NCBI GenBank assembly: GCA_037200845.1
Contig: JBBCGQ010000001.1
Coordinates: 930,001 to 994,000 of the forward strand
Direction of reading: 5' to 3'
Length of the DNA stretch: 64,000 nt
From: Bauldia sp.
GTDB taxonomy: Bacteria > Pseudomonadota > Alphaproteobacteria > Rhizobiales > Kaistiaceae
The notes beneath the pieces were generated by a model. The model ran no database searches. It saw only the letters and a program-made list of their open reading frames with translations, and was not told the DNA's origin. Each line of letters starts with the position of its first letter. Position 1 is the stretch's first letter. Positions 32,687 to 41,962 of this stretch are shown one piece after another. Both the position numbers and the translations under genes were made by a program.

Positions 32687-34276
32687 ATGTCCGCTCCGAC
32701 CCCATCCTCCCTCCGCCGCACGTTTGCGATCATTTCGCATCCCGACGCCGGCAAAACGACGCTGACCGAGAAGCTCCTGCTTTTCGGCGGCGCGATCCAG
32801 TTGGCGGGCGAGGTGCGAGCCAAGAAGAGCGGCGCCCAGACGCGTTCCGACTGGATGGCGATGGAGCGCGAGCGCGGCATTTCGATCGTCACATCCGTCA
32901 TGACCTTCGAGCACGACGGCCTGATCTTCAATCTGCTCGACACGCCCGGCCACGAAGACTTCAGCGAGGACACCTACCGGACGCTGTCCGCGGTCGATTC
33001 CGCCGTCATGGTCATCGACGCCGCCAAGGGCATCGAGGCGCGCACGCTGAAGCTGTTCGAGGTCTGCAGGCTCCGCGACATCCCGATCATCACCTTCATC
33101 AACAAGCTCGACCGCGACGGCCGCCATCCCTTCGAACTGCTCGAGGAGATCGAGAAGCGCCTGGCGCTCGACACCGCGCCGCTGTCGTGGCCGCTGGGTT
33201 CCGGCCGCAGCTTCGCCGGCGTTTTCGACCTGGAGAAGAACGTCGTCCGCCGCCTTGACGATCTCGGCGCCGAGCCCGCGTCTGCGGGGAACCTCGATGC
33301 GGCCGCCTTCGCGAAATTCCTGCCCGAGGCGGAGGCCGAGACCGTCGCCGAGGAGATCGCGCTCGCCAAGGCTGCCTGCCGCCCCTACGACGAGACCTCG
33401 TTCCGCGAGGGCCACCTGACGCCGGTGCTGTTCGGCTCGGCGCTCCGCAACTTCGGCGTCCGCGACCTGATCGACCGCCTCGCGGCGATCGCGCCGTCGC
33501 CGCTGCCGCGCGTCGCCGAAGAGCGCACCGTGACGCCGGACGAACCGGCAATGACCGGCCTCGTCTTCAAGATCCAGGCGAACATGGATCCCAACCACCG
33601 CGACCGCATCGCCTTCGTCCGCGTCTGCTCCGGCAAGCTGACACGTGGCATGAAGGCGAAGCTGATGCGCACCGGCAAGCCGATGAGCCTCAACGCGCCG
33701 CAATTCTTCTTCGCTCGCGAGCGCACCGTTGCCGACGAAGCCTGGGCCGGCGACATCGTTGGCATCCCCAACCATGGCACGCTCCGCATCGGCGACACGC
33801 TGACCGAGGGCGAGACGCTCAACTTCCGCGGCGTGCCGAGCTTCGCGCCGGAAATTTTGCGCCGCGTCCGCGTCGCCGACGCCATGCGCGCCAAGAAACT
33901 GCGCGAGGCGCTCCGCCAGATGGCGGAGGAGGGCGTCGTGCAGGTGTTCATGCCGCTCGACGGCTCGCCGCAGATCGTCGGCGTCGTCGGCGCCCTGCAG
34001 CTCGACGTGCTGAAGGCGCGTTTGGCGCAGGAATACGACCTCGAGATCGAATTCGAGCAGCCGCGCTTCACCGTCGGCCGCTGGATCGCCGCCGACGATC
34101 CCGCCGACCGCGACGCCTTCATCGCGGCCCACCGCGGCGACATGGCCGAGGACCTCGACGGCGCGCCGGTGTTCATGGCGCCGTCGGCGTTTCTCTTGAA
34201 CTACGAGATCCAGCGCGCGCCCAAGCTGACGTTCTCCGACGTCAAGGACTACCAGCGCCACACTGCGGCGGCGTGA
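32687..34276 (+). CDS. prfC: peptide chain release factor 3
   Basis: 529 residues, the standard RF3 length. GTPase motifs: G1 SHPDAGKTT, the RF3-specific KKSGAQTRSDWMAMERERGI, G3 DTPGHED and G4 NKLDRDGR. Domain II and the RF3 C-terminal domain follow (GVPSFAPEILRRVRVADAMR). It recycles RF1 and RF2 from the ribosome using GTP. ATG 32687 lies 58 bp after the HD-GYP stop. Confidence 0.95.
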   Translation: MSAPTPSSLRRTFAIISHPDAGKTTLTEKLLLFGGAIQLAGEVRAKKSGAQTRSDWMAMERERGISIVTSVMTFEHDGLIFNLLDTPGHEDFSEDTYRTLSAVDSAVMVIDAAKGIEARTLKLFEVCRLRDIPIITFINKLDRDGRHPFELLEEIEKRLALDTAPLSWPLGSGRSFAGVFDLEKNVVRRLDDLGAEPASAGNLDAAAFAKFLPEAEAETVAEEIALAKAACRPYDETSFREGHLTPVLFGSALRNFGVRDLIDRLAAIAPSPLPRVAEERTVTPDEPAMTGLVFKIQANMDPNHRDRIAFVRVCSGKLTRGMKAKLMRTGKPMSLNAPQFFFARERTVADEAWAGDIVGIPNHGTLRIGDTLTEGETLNFRGVPSFAPEILRRVRVADAMRAKKLREALRQMAEEGVVQVFMPLDGSPQIVGVVGALQLDVLKARLAQEYDLEIEFEQPRFTVGRWIAADDPADRDAFIAAHRGDMAEDLDGAPVFMAPSAFLLNYEIQRAPKLTFSDVKDYQRHTAAA

Positions 34277-34300
34277 TGATGGCCTTAGCCCACTCTCCGC

Positions 34301-34386
34301 TTTCCCCGCGAAAGCGGCGATCCAGGTGCCGCATACGGGATCTCGCGTCTATTGTTGATACCTGGGCCCCCGCTTTCGCGGGGGAA
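34301..34386. repeat. long imperfect palindromic intergenic repeat (type 1)
   Basis: TTTCCCCGCGAAAGCGG...TCCAGGT at 34301-34326 is answered in inverse orientation by ACCTGGG...CCGCTTTCGCGGGGG at 34360-34386. It can fold into a long hairpin with a 33-nt loop, between prfC and the ABC-F gene. Related copies lie at 46265-46359 and 57912-58000, all with the core CGCGAAGGCGG or CGGCGAAAGCC and an ATCCAG/CTGGAT boundary. Confidence 0.75.
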
Positions 34387-34436
34387 GCGGGGAGGGGAGG
34401 CCTCGCGCGCCTCCTCCACAGGCGGCGAGCGTAACC

Positions 34437-36254
34437 ATGCCCCCGCTTCTTCTCCTCCAGAACATCGCCCTCACCTTCGGCGGCACGCCGCTGCTGACGC
34501 AGGCCGAACTGTCGGTCAGCGAGCGCGAGCGCCTGTGCCTCGTCGGCCGCAACGGCTCGGGCAAATCGACGCTGATGAAGATCGCCGCCGGCGAGGTGAA
34601 ATCCGATACCGGCACGCGCTTCCTGCAGCCCGGCACGACGCTGCGCTACCTGCCGCAGGTGCCCGACCTCACCGGCTTCGCCACGACGCTGGCGTTCGTC
34701 GAGGCCGGCATGACCGGCGACGACCCGGCGCACCGCGCGCGCTACCTGCTCGAGACGCTGGGCCTCACCGGCGACGAGGAGCCGTCGCGCCTCTCCGGCG
34801 GCGAGGCGCGCCGCGCTGCGCTGGCGCGCGTGCTGGCGCCGGAGCCCGACATCCTGCTGCTCGACGAGCCGACTAACCATCTCGACCTAGCGGCGATCGA
34901 GGGGCTGGAGACGGCGCTGAAAGATATGCGCTCCGCCATCGTGATGGTCAGCCACGACCGCCGCTTCCTCGAAAATCTGTCGAACGCCACCGTATGGCTC
35001 GACCGCGGCGAGACGCGCCGGCTCGACAAGGGCTTCGCCGATTTCGAGGCGTGGCGCGACGAGGTGCTGGCCGAGGAGGAGCTCGCCGCCCACAAGCTCG
35101 ACCGCAAGATCGTCAACGAGGAACATTGGCTGCGCTACGGCGTCAGCGCGCGGCGCAAGCGCAACCAGAAGCGCCTCGGCGACCTGCATGGCCTGCGCGC
35201 CGAGCGCAAGCAGCTCCGCGCCACCCGGCCGCAGGGCGACGTGTCGCTGAACGTGCAGGATGCCAAGGTTTCCGGCAAGCTCGTCGTCGAGGCGACCGCC
35301 ATCGCCAAGAGCTACGGCGACCGCGCCATCGTGCGCGATTTCTCGACCCGCATCGATCGCGGCGATCGCCTCGGCATCGTCGGGCCGAACGGCGCCGGCA
35401 AGACGACGCTGATCAATCTGCTCACCGGCATGCTGGCGCCGGATAGCGGCATCATCCGCGTCGGCACCAACCTCGAGATCGCGACCCTCGACCAGAAGCG
35501 CGAGTCGCTCGATCCGGAAACCACCGTCGCCAACGTGCTGACCGATGGCCGCGGCGACGCCGTCGTCATCGGCGGCGAGGTGCGCCACGTCATCGGCTAC
35601 CTCAAGGATTTTCTTTTCCGCCCCGAGCAGGCGCGCACGCCGGTCAAGGCACTCTCGGGCGGCGAGCGCGGCCGCCTGATGCTGGCGCGCGCGTTGGCCA
35701 AGCCGTCGAACCTGATGGTGCTCGACGAGCCGACCAACGACCTCGACCTCGAGACGCTCGATCTGCTGCAGGAGATGCTCGCCGCCTATCCCGGCACGCT
35801 GATCCTGGTCAGCCACGACCGCGACTTCCTCGATCGCGTCGTGACCTCGGTGATCGCGGCGGAAGGCGACGGCACCTGGCAGGAATACGCCGGCGGCTAC
35901 ACCGACATGCTGGCGCAGCGCGCGCCGACGGCGGCAGCAGCGCCGGCGAAGGAAAAGACGAGGCCGGGACCGGCGGGCATCGCGATGGCGCCGACGGCGC
36001 CGCCGAGGCCGAAACGGAAGCTGAGCTTCGCCGAGCAGCACGCGCTGAAGACGCTGCCCGGCCGCATGGAGAAGCTGGCCGCCGAGATCAAGCGCCTCGA
36101 GGCGGCGCTGTCGGCGGCCGACCTCTACCGCAAGGATCCGACGACCTTCACCAAGACGACCATGGCGCTCGCCATGGCCAAGGCCGACCTCGGCAAGGCC
36201 GAGGAGGAATGGCTGCGGGTGGAGATGCTGCGGGAGGCGGTGGAGGGGACGTAG
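34437..36254 (+). CDS. ABC-F family ATPase (Uup-like)
   Basis: 605 residues with two ABC domains and no membrane segments. First domain: Walker A GRNGSGKST, signature LSGGEARR, Walker B LLLDEPTNHLDL. The linker between the domains has charged helices. Second domain: Walker A GPNGAGKTT, LSGGERGR, VLDEPTNDLDL. Residues about 540-605 form a coiled-coil tail, as in Uup, which binds DNA or ribosomes. ABC-F proteins act on the ribosome. It ends before a 360-bp gene-free stretch. Confidence 0.9.
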   Translation: MPPLLLLQNIALTFGGTPLLTQAELSVSERERLCLVGRNGSGKSTLMKIAAGEVKSDTGTRFLQPGTTLRYLPQVPDLTGFATTLAFVEAGMTGDDPAHRARYLLETLGLTGDEEPSRLSGGEARRAALARVLAPEPDILLLDEPTNHLDLAAIEGLETALKDMRSAIVMVSHDRRFLENLSNATVWLDRGETRRLDKGFADFEAWRDEVLAEEELAAHKLDRKIVNEEHWLRYGVSARRKRNQKRLGDLHGLRAERKQLRATRPQGDVSLNVQDAKVSGKLVVEATAIAKSYGDRAIVRDFSTRIDRGDRLGIVGPNGAGKTTLINLLTGMLAPDSGIIRVGTNLEIATLDQKRESLDPETTVANVLTDGRGDAVVIGGEVRHVIGYLKDFLFRPEQARTPVKALSGGERGRLMLARALAKPSNLMVLDEPTNDLDLETLDLLQEMLAAYPGTLILVSHDRDFLDRVVTSVIAAEGDGTWQEYAGGYTDMLAQRAPTAAAAPAKEKTRPGPAGIAMAPTAPPRPKRKLSFAEQHALKTLPGRMEKLAAEIKRLEAALSAADLYRKDPTTFTKTTMALAMAKADLGKAEEEWLRVEMLREAVEGT

Positions 36255-36308
36255 CAGACGAGGTCGGCGAACTCTGGCGGCGGGAAGGCGAGGGAACGTA
36301 GAGCGCGG

Positions 36309-36449
36309 CCCCTCCCCAAACGGCCTTCGGCCGTTTGACCCTCCCGCAAGGGGAGGGTTCGGCTTGTTGAAACGCCACGCTCCAACAAACTCCGCTTGAG
36401 CTCTCCCCTGTGGGAGGGCCAAAACCGCGACGCGGTTTTGGGGAGGGGT
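36309..36449. repeat. 141-bp composite palindromic repeat (type 2)
   Basis: Hairpin units CCAAACGGCCTTCGGCCGTTT, CCCTCCCGCAAGGGGAGGG and CCAAAACCGCGACGCGGTTTTGG are joined by a spacer that reads CACGCTCCAACAAACTCCGC. The same order and spacer occur at 60996-61139. The stretch 36255-36614 has no gene: it holds this repeat and the palindrome at 36548, and nothing else was seen. Confidence 0.8.
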
Positions 36450-36547
36450 GTCTCTCCTCCTCGACGTCGTCCGCCACGATATGCACGAGCTGTCCGCCCA
36501 ATTCCCATGCGCCGCGCCCACTTCTTGCGCTTGACCTCAACTCTGGA

Positions 36548-36567
36548 ATTTGTCCAAATGGACAAAT
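36548..36567. promoter_or_regulatory. perfect palindrome with 2-bp spacer, RutR-box-like
   Basis: ATTTGTCCA-AA-TGGACAAAT is a perfect 9-bp inverted repeat around AA, ending 47 bp upstream of preT. The layout equals the RutR box (TTGACCA-N2-TGGTCAA) with the third central position changed (GTCC for GACC). It is probably the operator of the preT-preA operon, bound by RutR or a relative. Confidence 0.65.
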
Positions 36568-36614
36568 CTTGGGGACCGGCGTCATGCGCCGGATGAGGCG
36601 CGGAGTGATGGCCG

Positions 36615-37967
36615 ATGGCCGTGGAACGCGTACCTGACATCGCCTCCGGGCGGCTTCTGGCGGAAGACTACGCCGCGAATTTCAGCGACCTCAACCCGCC
36701 GCTCGACGCCCATCAGGCCGTCGTCGAGGCCGATCGCTGCTACTTCTGTTACGACGCGCCGTGCATGAATGCGTGCCCGACGGGCATCGACATCGCGATG
36801 TTCATCCGCGAGATCCGCTACGGCAACCCGAAGAGCGCGGCCGAGACCATCCTCGAGGAAAACATCCTCGGCGGCATGTGCGCCCGCGTCTGCCCGACCG
36901 AGACATTGTGCGAGGAGGCCTGCGTCCGCGAAGCTGCCGAGGGCAAGCCGGTGCGCATCGGCGAGCTGCAGCGCTACGCCACCGACGTGATGATGAAGGA
37001 AGACGGCCGCCAGCCATTCGAGCGTGCGGCGCCCACGGGCAAGCGCGTCGCCGTCGTCGGCGCCGGCCCTGCCGGCCTGTCGTGCGCGCACCGCCTCGCC
37101 ATGCACGGCCACGACGTTGTCATCTATGACGCCAGGCCCAAGGCCGGCGGCCTCAACGAGTACGGCATCGCCGCGTATAAATCGCCGAACAACTTCGCCC
37201 AGGCCGAGGTCGATTTCGTCCTGTCGATCGGCGGCATCACGGTGGAAAACGACCGCGCGCTCGGCCGCGACATCGCGCTTGGCGAACTGCGTCGTTCGTA
37301 CGATGCCGTGTTCCTCGCGATCGGCCTTGGCGGCGTCAACGCCCTCAACATCGCCGACGAAAACGCCTCCGGCGTGGAGGACGCGGTCGACTACATCGCC
37401 GGGATCCGCCAGGCGACCGACCTCGCGACGCTCCCCGTCGGCCGGCGCGTCGTCGTCGTCGGCGGCGGCATGACCGCCATCGACATCGCCTCGCAATCTA
37501 AGCGCCTCGGCGCCGAGGACGTGACCATCGTCTACCGCCGCGGACCGGAGAAGATGGGCGCCAGCAGCTACGAGCGCGAATTGGCGCAGACCGACGGCGT
37601 CAGGATCAAGTTCAACGCCATGCCGAAGCGGCTGGTGACCAACGGCGGCAACGTCGTCGCCGCCGAGTTCGAATACACCGCCGAGCGTGACGGCAGGCTG
37701 GTCGGCACCGGCGAGACGTTCACGCTGGACGCCGACGTCGTCTTCAAGGCGATCGGCCAGACGCTGACGCCGGCCGGCCTGAACGGCAACGCCGAGCCGA
37801 TCGAGCTGCAGGGCGGCCGTATCAAGGTCGATGCCGAGCGCCGCACGTCGGCCAACGGAGTCTGGGCGGGCGGCGATTGCGTCTTCGGCGGCGAGGATCT
37901 GACCGTGGCCGCCGTGCAGGACGGCAAAGTCGCGGCTGAATCCATCCATCGCGCACTCACCGCATGA
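36615..37967 (+). CDS. preT: NAD-dependent dihydropyrimidine dehydrogenase, FAD/NADH subunit
   Basis: 450 residues. The N-terminal segment has the Fe-S cysteine groups CYFCYDAPCMNACPTGID and CARVCPTETLCEEACV. A FAD fold (VAVVGAGPAGLSCAHRLA) and an NAD(P)H fold (VVVVGGGMTAIDIASQSKR) follow, ending with GGDCVFGGEDLTVAAVQDGK. This is the glutamate-synthase-small-subunit-like electron-input chain that feeds PreA. Together they reduce uracil and thymine to the dihydro forms, the first step of reductive pyrimidine degradation. GGAG stands nine bases before ATG 36615. A palindrome lies just upstream and preA follows after 165 bp. Confidence 0.92.
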   Translation: MAVERVPDIASGRLLAEDYAANFSDLNPPLDAHQAVVEADRCYFCYDAPCMNACPTGIDIAMFIREIRYGNPKSAAETILEENILGGMCARVCPTETLCEEACVREAAEGKPVRIGELQRYATDVMMKEDGRQPFERAAPTGKRVAVVGAGPAGLSCAHRLAMHGHDVVIYDARPKAGGLNEYGIAAYKSPNNFAQAEVDFVLSIGGITVENDRALGRDIALGELRRSYDAVFLAIGLGGVNALNIADENASGVEDAVDYIAGIRQATDLATLPVGRRVVVVGGGMTAIDIASQSKRLGAEDVTIVYRRGPEKMGASSYERELAQTDGVRIKFNAMPKRLVTNGGNVVAAEFEYTAERDGRLVGTGETFTLDADVVFKAIGQTLTPAGLNGNAEPIELQGGRIKVDAERRTSANGVWAGGDCVFGGEDLTVAAVQDGKVAAESIHRALTA

Positions 37968-37973
37968 ACCCGC

Positions 37974-38095
37974 GCCCCCTCAGTCGGCTGCGCCGACAGC
38001 TCCCCTGTAAACGGGGGAGCACCGCCGGTTGCGCCGACGGTCCTCCCCTGCGAAGCGGGGGAGGGGGACCATGCGAAGCATGGTGGAGGGGGCGC
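37974..38095. repeat. type 2 palindromic repeat between preT and preA
   Basis: Nested hairpins CAGTCGGCTGCGCCGAC, CTCCCCTGTAAACGGGGGAG and GACCATGCGAAGCATGGTGG fill most of the 165-bp gap between two genes that should be cotranscribed. The same GACC...GGTGG element closes the copies at 41173 and 61201. Confidence 0.7.
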
Positions 38096-38132
38096 CCACC
38101 CATTCGGCACACGCAGCCCGAGGAGGCTGACC

Positions 38133-39437
38133 ATGGCTGACCTTCGTTCCGATTTCGTCGGCATCAAATCGCCGAACCCGTTCTGGCTGGCCTCGGCGCC
38201 GCCGACCGACAAGGAATACAACGTCGTCCGCGCCTTCAAGGCCGGGTGGGGCGGCGTCGTGTGGAAGACGCTCGGCGAGGATCCGCCGGTGGTCAACGTC
38301 TCCGGCCCGCGCTACGGCGCCATCCACTCCGGCGACCGCCGCCTGATCGGCCTCAACAACATCGAGCTGATCACCGACCGCCCGCTCGAGGTGAACCTCC
38401 GCGAGATCAAGGAAGTGAAGCGCGCCTGGCCGGATCGCGCCGTCGTCGTCTCGCTGATGGTGCCGTGCGAGGAAAAAAGCTGGAAGACGATCCTGCCGAT
38501 GGTCGAGGAGACCGGCGCCGATGGCGTCGAGCTCAACTTCGGCTGCCCGCACGGCATGAGCGAGCGCGGCATGGGCTCGGCCGTCGGCCAGGTGCCGGAA
38601 TACATCGAGATGGTCGTGCGCTGGTGCAAGGAAGCGACGCGCATGCCGGTGATCGTCAAGCTGACGCCCAACATCACCGACATCCGCCGCCCGGCGCGCG
38701 CTGCCAGGGCCGGCGGCGCCGATGCCGTATCGCTGATCAACACGATCAACTCCATTACCTCGGTCAACCTCGACGACTTCGCGCCGGAGCCGACCATCGA
38801 CGGCAAGGGCAGCCACGGCGGCTACTGCGGCCCGGCGGTGAAGCCGATCGCGCTGTCGATGGTTTCGGAGATCGCGCGCGACGACGACACCCGCGGCATG
38901 CCAATTTCCGGCATTGGTGGAATTACCAACTGGCGCGACGCCGCCGAGTTCATGGCGCTCGGCGCCGGCAACGTGCAGATCTGCACCGCCGCGATGACCT
39001 ATGGTTTCCGCATCGTTGAGGAAATGGCCTCCGGCCTGTCGCGCTATCTCGACGAGCGCCAGATGAAGCTCGGCGATCTCGTCGGCCGCGCCGTGCCGAA
39101 CGTGTCGGACTGGAAGTATCTCAATCTCAACTACGTCACCAAGGCGCGCATCGATCAGGACCTGTGCATCGAGTGCGGCCGCTGCCACGTCGTCTGCGAG
39201 GACACCTCGCATCAGGCGATCACGTCGATGAAGGATGGCCGTCGTCACTTCGAAGTGATCGACAGCGAGTGCGTCGGTTGTAACCTTTGCGTGAACGTCT
39301 GCCCGGTCGAAGATTGCATCACGATGGAGCAGATCACCGTCGGTGCGGATCCTCACGGCGGCGGCCCGACGACTGGATATCGCAACTGGACGCAGCATCC
39401 GAACAACCCGTCGCGAGTCGTCGAACCGGCCGAATAG
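38133..39437 (+). CDS. preA: NAD-dependent dihydropyrimidine dehydrogenase, FMN/Fe-S subunit
   Basis: 434 residues. Residues about 1-310 are a dihydroorotate-dehydrogenase-like FMN barrel (GAIHSGDRRLIGLNNIEL, LNFGCPHGMSERGMGSA, then PISGIGGITNWRDAAEFMAL). The C-terminal 90 residues hold two 4Fe-4S clusters (CIECGRCHVVCEDTSHQA and CVGCNLCVNVCPVEDC). This is the catalytic subunit that reduces the pyrimidine ring with electrons from PreT. GAGGAGG precedes ATG 38133. Confidence 0.93.
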   Translation: MADLRSDFVGIKSPNPFWLASAPPTDKEYNVVRAFKAGWGGVVWKTLGEDPPVVNVSGPRYGAIHSGDRRLIGLNNIELITDRPLEVNLREIKEVKRAWPDRAVVVSLMVPCEEKSWKTILPMVEETGADGVELNFGCPHGMSERGMGSAVGQVPEYIEMVVRWCKEATRMPVIVKLTPNITDIRRPARAARAGGADAVSLINTINSITSVNLDDFAPEPTIDGKGSHGGYCGPAVKPIALSMVSEIARDDDTRGMPISGIGGITNWRDAAEFMALGAGNVQICTAAMTYGFRIVEEMASGLSRYLDERQMKLGDLVGRAVPNVSDWKYLNLNYVTKARIDQDLCIECGRCHVVCEDTSHQAITSMKDGRRHFEVIDSECVGCNLCVNVCPVEDCITMEQITVGADPHGGGPTTGYRNWTQHPNNPSRVVEPAE

Positions 39438-39569
39438 AAAATTTTAGAGGAATGCCGCCGGCGTTTTGAATGGTTAAGGCGGACGCCCGGTAACTAATCT
39501 TCCTCACGTTCTGTCAAGAAATGTGCGCCATCGTACGCCTGCGTTTCAAACCGCAGGGACCTTACGACC

Positions 39570-39740
39570 ATGACCAAACTTATGTCTCGCTTCCTCCGTG
39601 AGGAGTCGGGTGCGACCGCCATCGAGTACGGCCTCATCGCCACGCTCATCGCCGTTGCCCTGATTGTCGGTGCCGGCCTTCTCGGCACCAGCCTCAACCA
39701 GGTGTTCAGCAACATCTCGACCAAGATCTCGGTCAGCTAA
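39570..39740 (+). CDS. flp: Flp/Fap-type pilin (class III prepilin-like)
   Basis: 56 residues: short basic leader MTKLMSRFLREESG, prepilin-peptidase motif G|ATAIEY, then a hydrophobic helix YGLIATLIAVALIVGAGLLG. This is the standard architecture of Flp pilins assembled by Tad systems. No tad, cpa or rcp genes are in the window. A separate hairpin terminator follows. It sits between preA and other genes, an unusual place for a pilin. Confidence 0.9.
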   Translation: MTKLMSRFLREESGATAIEYGLIATLIAVALIVGAGLLGTSLNQVFSNISTKISVS

Positions 39741-39756
39741 GTCTGGACGACGCTAT

Positions 39757-39789
39757 CGGCGGGCGCGGGGTTCATCCCCGCGCCCGCCG
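39757..39789 (+). terminator. GC-rich hairpin after the first Flp gene
   Basis: CGGCGGGCGCGGGG (39757-39770) and CCCCGCGCCCGCCG (39776-39789) form a perfect 14-bp stem with loop TTCAT; CCGTTTCC follows. It should end the short flp transcript, separating it from the second pilin gene. Confidence 0.75.
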
Positions 39790-39897
39790 CCGTTTCCGGA
39801 CGGCCCGCGCCGGATGGCCAAGAAAGCGTTGACGTTAGCCGCCGGCTAACCACGCTTCGTCACTTTCTCGAAACTCGTGGTCCCTAGGCTACGCCGC

Positions 39898-40074
39898 ATG
39901 AGACAGCTCGTGGCACGGTTTCTCATCAGCGACTCGGGCGCGACCTCGATCGAGTACGCGCTGATCGGCACGTTGATCAGCATTGCGATCATCGCCGGCG
40001 CTTTGGCGCTCGGCACCAGCCTCAACGTCGTCTACACGAACCTCGGTGCGAAGATGAGCGCCGCCGCCGGGTGA
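39898..40074 (+). CDS. flp: second Flp/Fap-type pilin
   Basis: 58 residues: MRQLVARFLISDSG leader, processing motif G|ATSIEY, helix ALIGTLISIAIIAGALALG, then a short polar tail. It shares the leader/SGAT.IEY/GTSLN pattern with the pilin 160 bp upstream, so the pair looks like a tandem duplication that has diverged. ATG 39898 gives the normal short leader; a GTG further upstream would lengthen it. Confidence 0.88.
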   Translation: MRQLVARFLISDSGATSIEYALIGTLISIAIIAGALALGTSLNVVYTNLGAKMSAAAG

Positions 40075-40203
40075 CGCGCGTCACACCGCCGCCGCCCGCC
40101 TTCGGCGACAATCGTCCCGCAACCCAGCCCTGCGTCGGCAGCAGTCGCACCGGCTGAGCGGCCGTCTTATATGCGCGCCGCTGTGGTTCGAAGGGGCAAG
40201 CGC

Positions 40204-41154
40204 ATGCAACTTGGCGGCATTCATCATCTGACGGCGATCTCGGCGAACGCCAAGGGCAACGTCGAATTCTACACCGGGCAGCTCGGGCTGCGTCTCGTCA
40301 AGAAGACGGTCAACCAGGACGACGTCACCGCCTATCATCTGTTCTACGCCGACGGCCTCGGCTCGCCCGGCAGCGACCTCACCTTCTTCGACTGGCCGGC
40401 CGCGCCTGAGCGTCGCGGCACCAACGCGATCGTGCGCACTGCGCTCCGCGTCGGCGGCGAGGCGAGCCTCGAATGGTGGGCGAAGCGGCTGACCGACGCC
40501 GGCATCGCCAACACCGGCACGAAGCTCCGCGACAGCCGCGCCACCATCCAGTTCGAGGACCCGGAAGGCCAGCGTCTCGCGCTGATCGACGACGGCGGCG
40601 CCGGCGACGCCCACCCGTGGGCGGCGAGTTCGGTGCCGGCAAGGCACCAGATCCGCGGCCTTGGCCCGATCACGCTGAGCGTCCCCGACCTCAAGCCGAC
40701 CGACTCGATCCTGACCCGCGTCATGGGCATGACGGCGGTGCGCGAATACGGCGCCGCTGCCGATGGCAGCGGCCCGCGCGTCCATGTCTACGAGATGGGC
40801 GAGGGCGGTGCCGCGGCCGAACTCCACGTCACCGTCGAGCCGAACGCCGAGCGCGCCCGTTCCGGCCGCGGCGGCGCCCATCACGTCGCCTTCCGCACGC
40901 CCGACGAGGCCGGCTACAACGCCTGGGTCGAACGCCTGCGTTCGCTGGGCGTGCCGAATTCCGGCAAGGTCGACCGCTTCTATTTCCAGAGCCTCTATTT
41001 CCGCGAGCCGAACGGCATTCTGTTCGAGATCGCCACCGACGGCCCGGGCTTCGCCAGCGACGAGCCGCTGGCGACCTTGGGCCAGAAACTGTCGCTGCCG
41101 CCGTTCCTCGAGGGACGCCGCGCGGAGATCGAGGCTGGGCTGAAGCCGATTTAG
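40204..41154 (+). CDS. VOC-superfamily (glyoxalase/ring-cleavage dioxygenase-type) protein
   Basis: 316 residues with two VOC modules. [20 protein letters not shown] opens the first, and [20 protein letters not shown] opens the second. The likely metal ligands are the His in GIHH, the His in GGAHHVAF and the Glu in [13 protein letters not shown], as in the MhqO/LinE-like ring-cleaving dioxygenase group. No aromatic-pathway genes are adjacent, so the substrate is unknown. ATG 40204 matches the family start ([10 protein letters not shown]). Confidence 0.82.
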   Translation: MQLGGIHHLTAISANAKGNVEFYTGQLGLRLVKKTVNQDDVTAYHLFYADGLGSPGSDLTFFDWPAAPERRGTNAIVRTALRVGGEASLEWWAKRLTDAGIANTGTKLRDSRATIQFEDPEGQRLALIDDGGAGDAHPWAASSVPARHQIRGLGPITLSVPDLKPTDSILTRVMGMTAVREYGAAADGSGPRVHVYEMGEGGAAAELHVTVEPNAERARSGRGGAHHVAFRTPDEAGYNAWVERLRSLGVPNSGKVDRFYFQSLYFREPNGILFEIATDGPGFASDEPLATLGQKLSLPPFLEGRRAEIEAGLKPI

Positions 41155-41172
41155 TTCGGGTCGGGCGCCGCG

Positions 41173-41307
41173 CCCCCACCCGAAATCGCTGACGCGATTT
41201 CGACCTCCCCGCAAGGGGAGTAAAGCGGACTCTGCTGCGCGAGCGGAACTCCACTTGTCCCTCCCCTTTACAGGGAGGGGGACCACGCGAAGCGTGGTGG
41301 GTGGGGC
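41173..41307. repeat. type 2 palindromic repeat after the VOC gene
   Basis: Contains CGAAATCGCTGACGCGATTTCG, CCTCCCCGCAAGGGGAG, CTCCCTTTACAGGGAG-like and GACCACGCGAAGCGTGGTGG hairpins. The end matches those of the 37974 and 61201 copies. It lies between convergent genes and may act as a terminator. Confidence 0.7.
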
Positions 41308-41311
41308 ACGC

Positions 41312-41962
41312 CTATCCCACGACCATCCCGTCGAGTATCCGCCGCACGCTCTCGACTTCATCCGGCACGATCGTGTGCGCCGCGTGCGGATAGATGCGTT
41401 CCGTAACCTCCCCGCCGAGATGCGCCATGACCGCAGCCGACTCCTGCACCCGCGCCAGCGGGATAAACGGATCGGTGTCGCTGCATCCGACGAACACCGG
41501 CGTCCCGGCAAGCGAACCGGCATAGGCCGAAACGGGAATCGCCTCGCCGATCAGCCCACCCGACAGCGCGATTACCGCGCCGTAGCGGCGCGGATTGCGC
41601 GCCGCGAATTCAAGCGCCAGGCACGCGCCCTGCGAGAAGCCGACGAGCGCCGTGCGCTCCAGCGGAATGCCGGCGAGCCCGACCTCGGCAACGAGATGCG
41701 CGACGACGCCCTTGGCCGACGACAGCCACGGTTCGTTGCCGGCGACCGGCGTCATGAACGGCCGCGGATACCACGCGTGGCCGGCGGCGTCCGGCGCGAG
41801 ATACGCGAGGTCCGGCCGGTCGATGACACGCGACAGGCCGATGATATCGGCCGCATCGGCGCCGCGCCCGTGCAGCATGATCACCGCGCCCTTGGCCTCG
41901 GCGATCGGCGCGCCGGCGGTGAGCACCGGCTGGCCGCGGTGCGGATCGGTGGCGGTGTTCAT
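41312..41962 (-). CDS. alpha/beta-hydrolase, carboxylesterase/phospholipase type
   Basis: 216 residues. Nucleophile elbow GFSQGACLALEFAARN (Ser), acid in VGCSDTDPFIPLARV and histidine in YPHAAHTIVPDEV; MLHGRGADAADI is the oxyanion loop. This is the small carboxylesterase family (phospholipase/carboxylesterase fold). The ATG at 41962 overlaps the Nudix stop (ATGA), so it is the last gene of the rutR-Nudix-esterase operon. Substrate unknown; no signal peptide. Confidence 0.82.
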   Translation of the reverse strand: MNTATDPHRGQPVLTAGAPIAEAKGAVIMLHGRGADAADIIGLSRVIDRPDLAYLAPDAAGHAWYPRPFMTPVAGNEPWLSSAKGVVAHLVAEVGLAGIPLERTALVGFSQGACLALEFAARNPRRYGAVIALSGGLIGEAIPVSAYAGSLAGTPVFVGCSDTDPFIPLARVQESAAVMAHLGGEVTERIYPHAAHTIVPDEVESVRRILDGMVVG

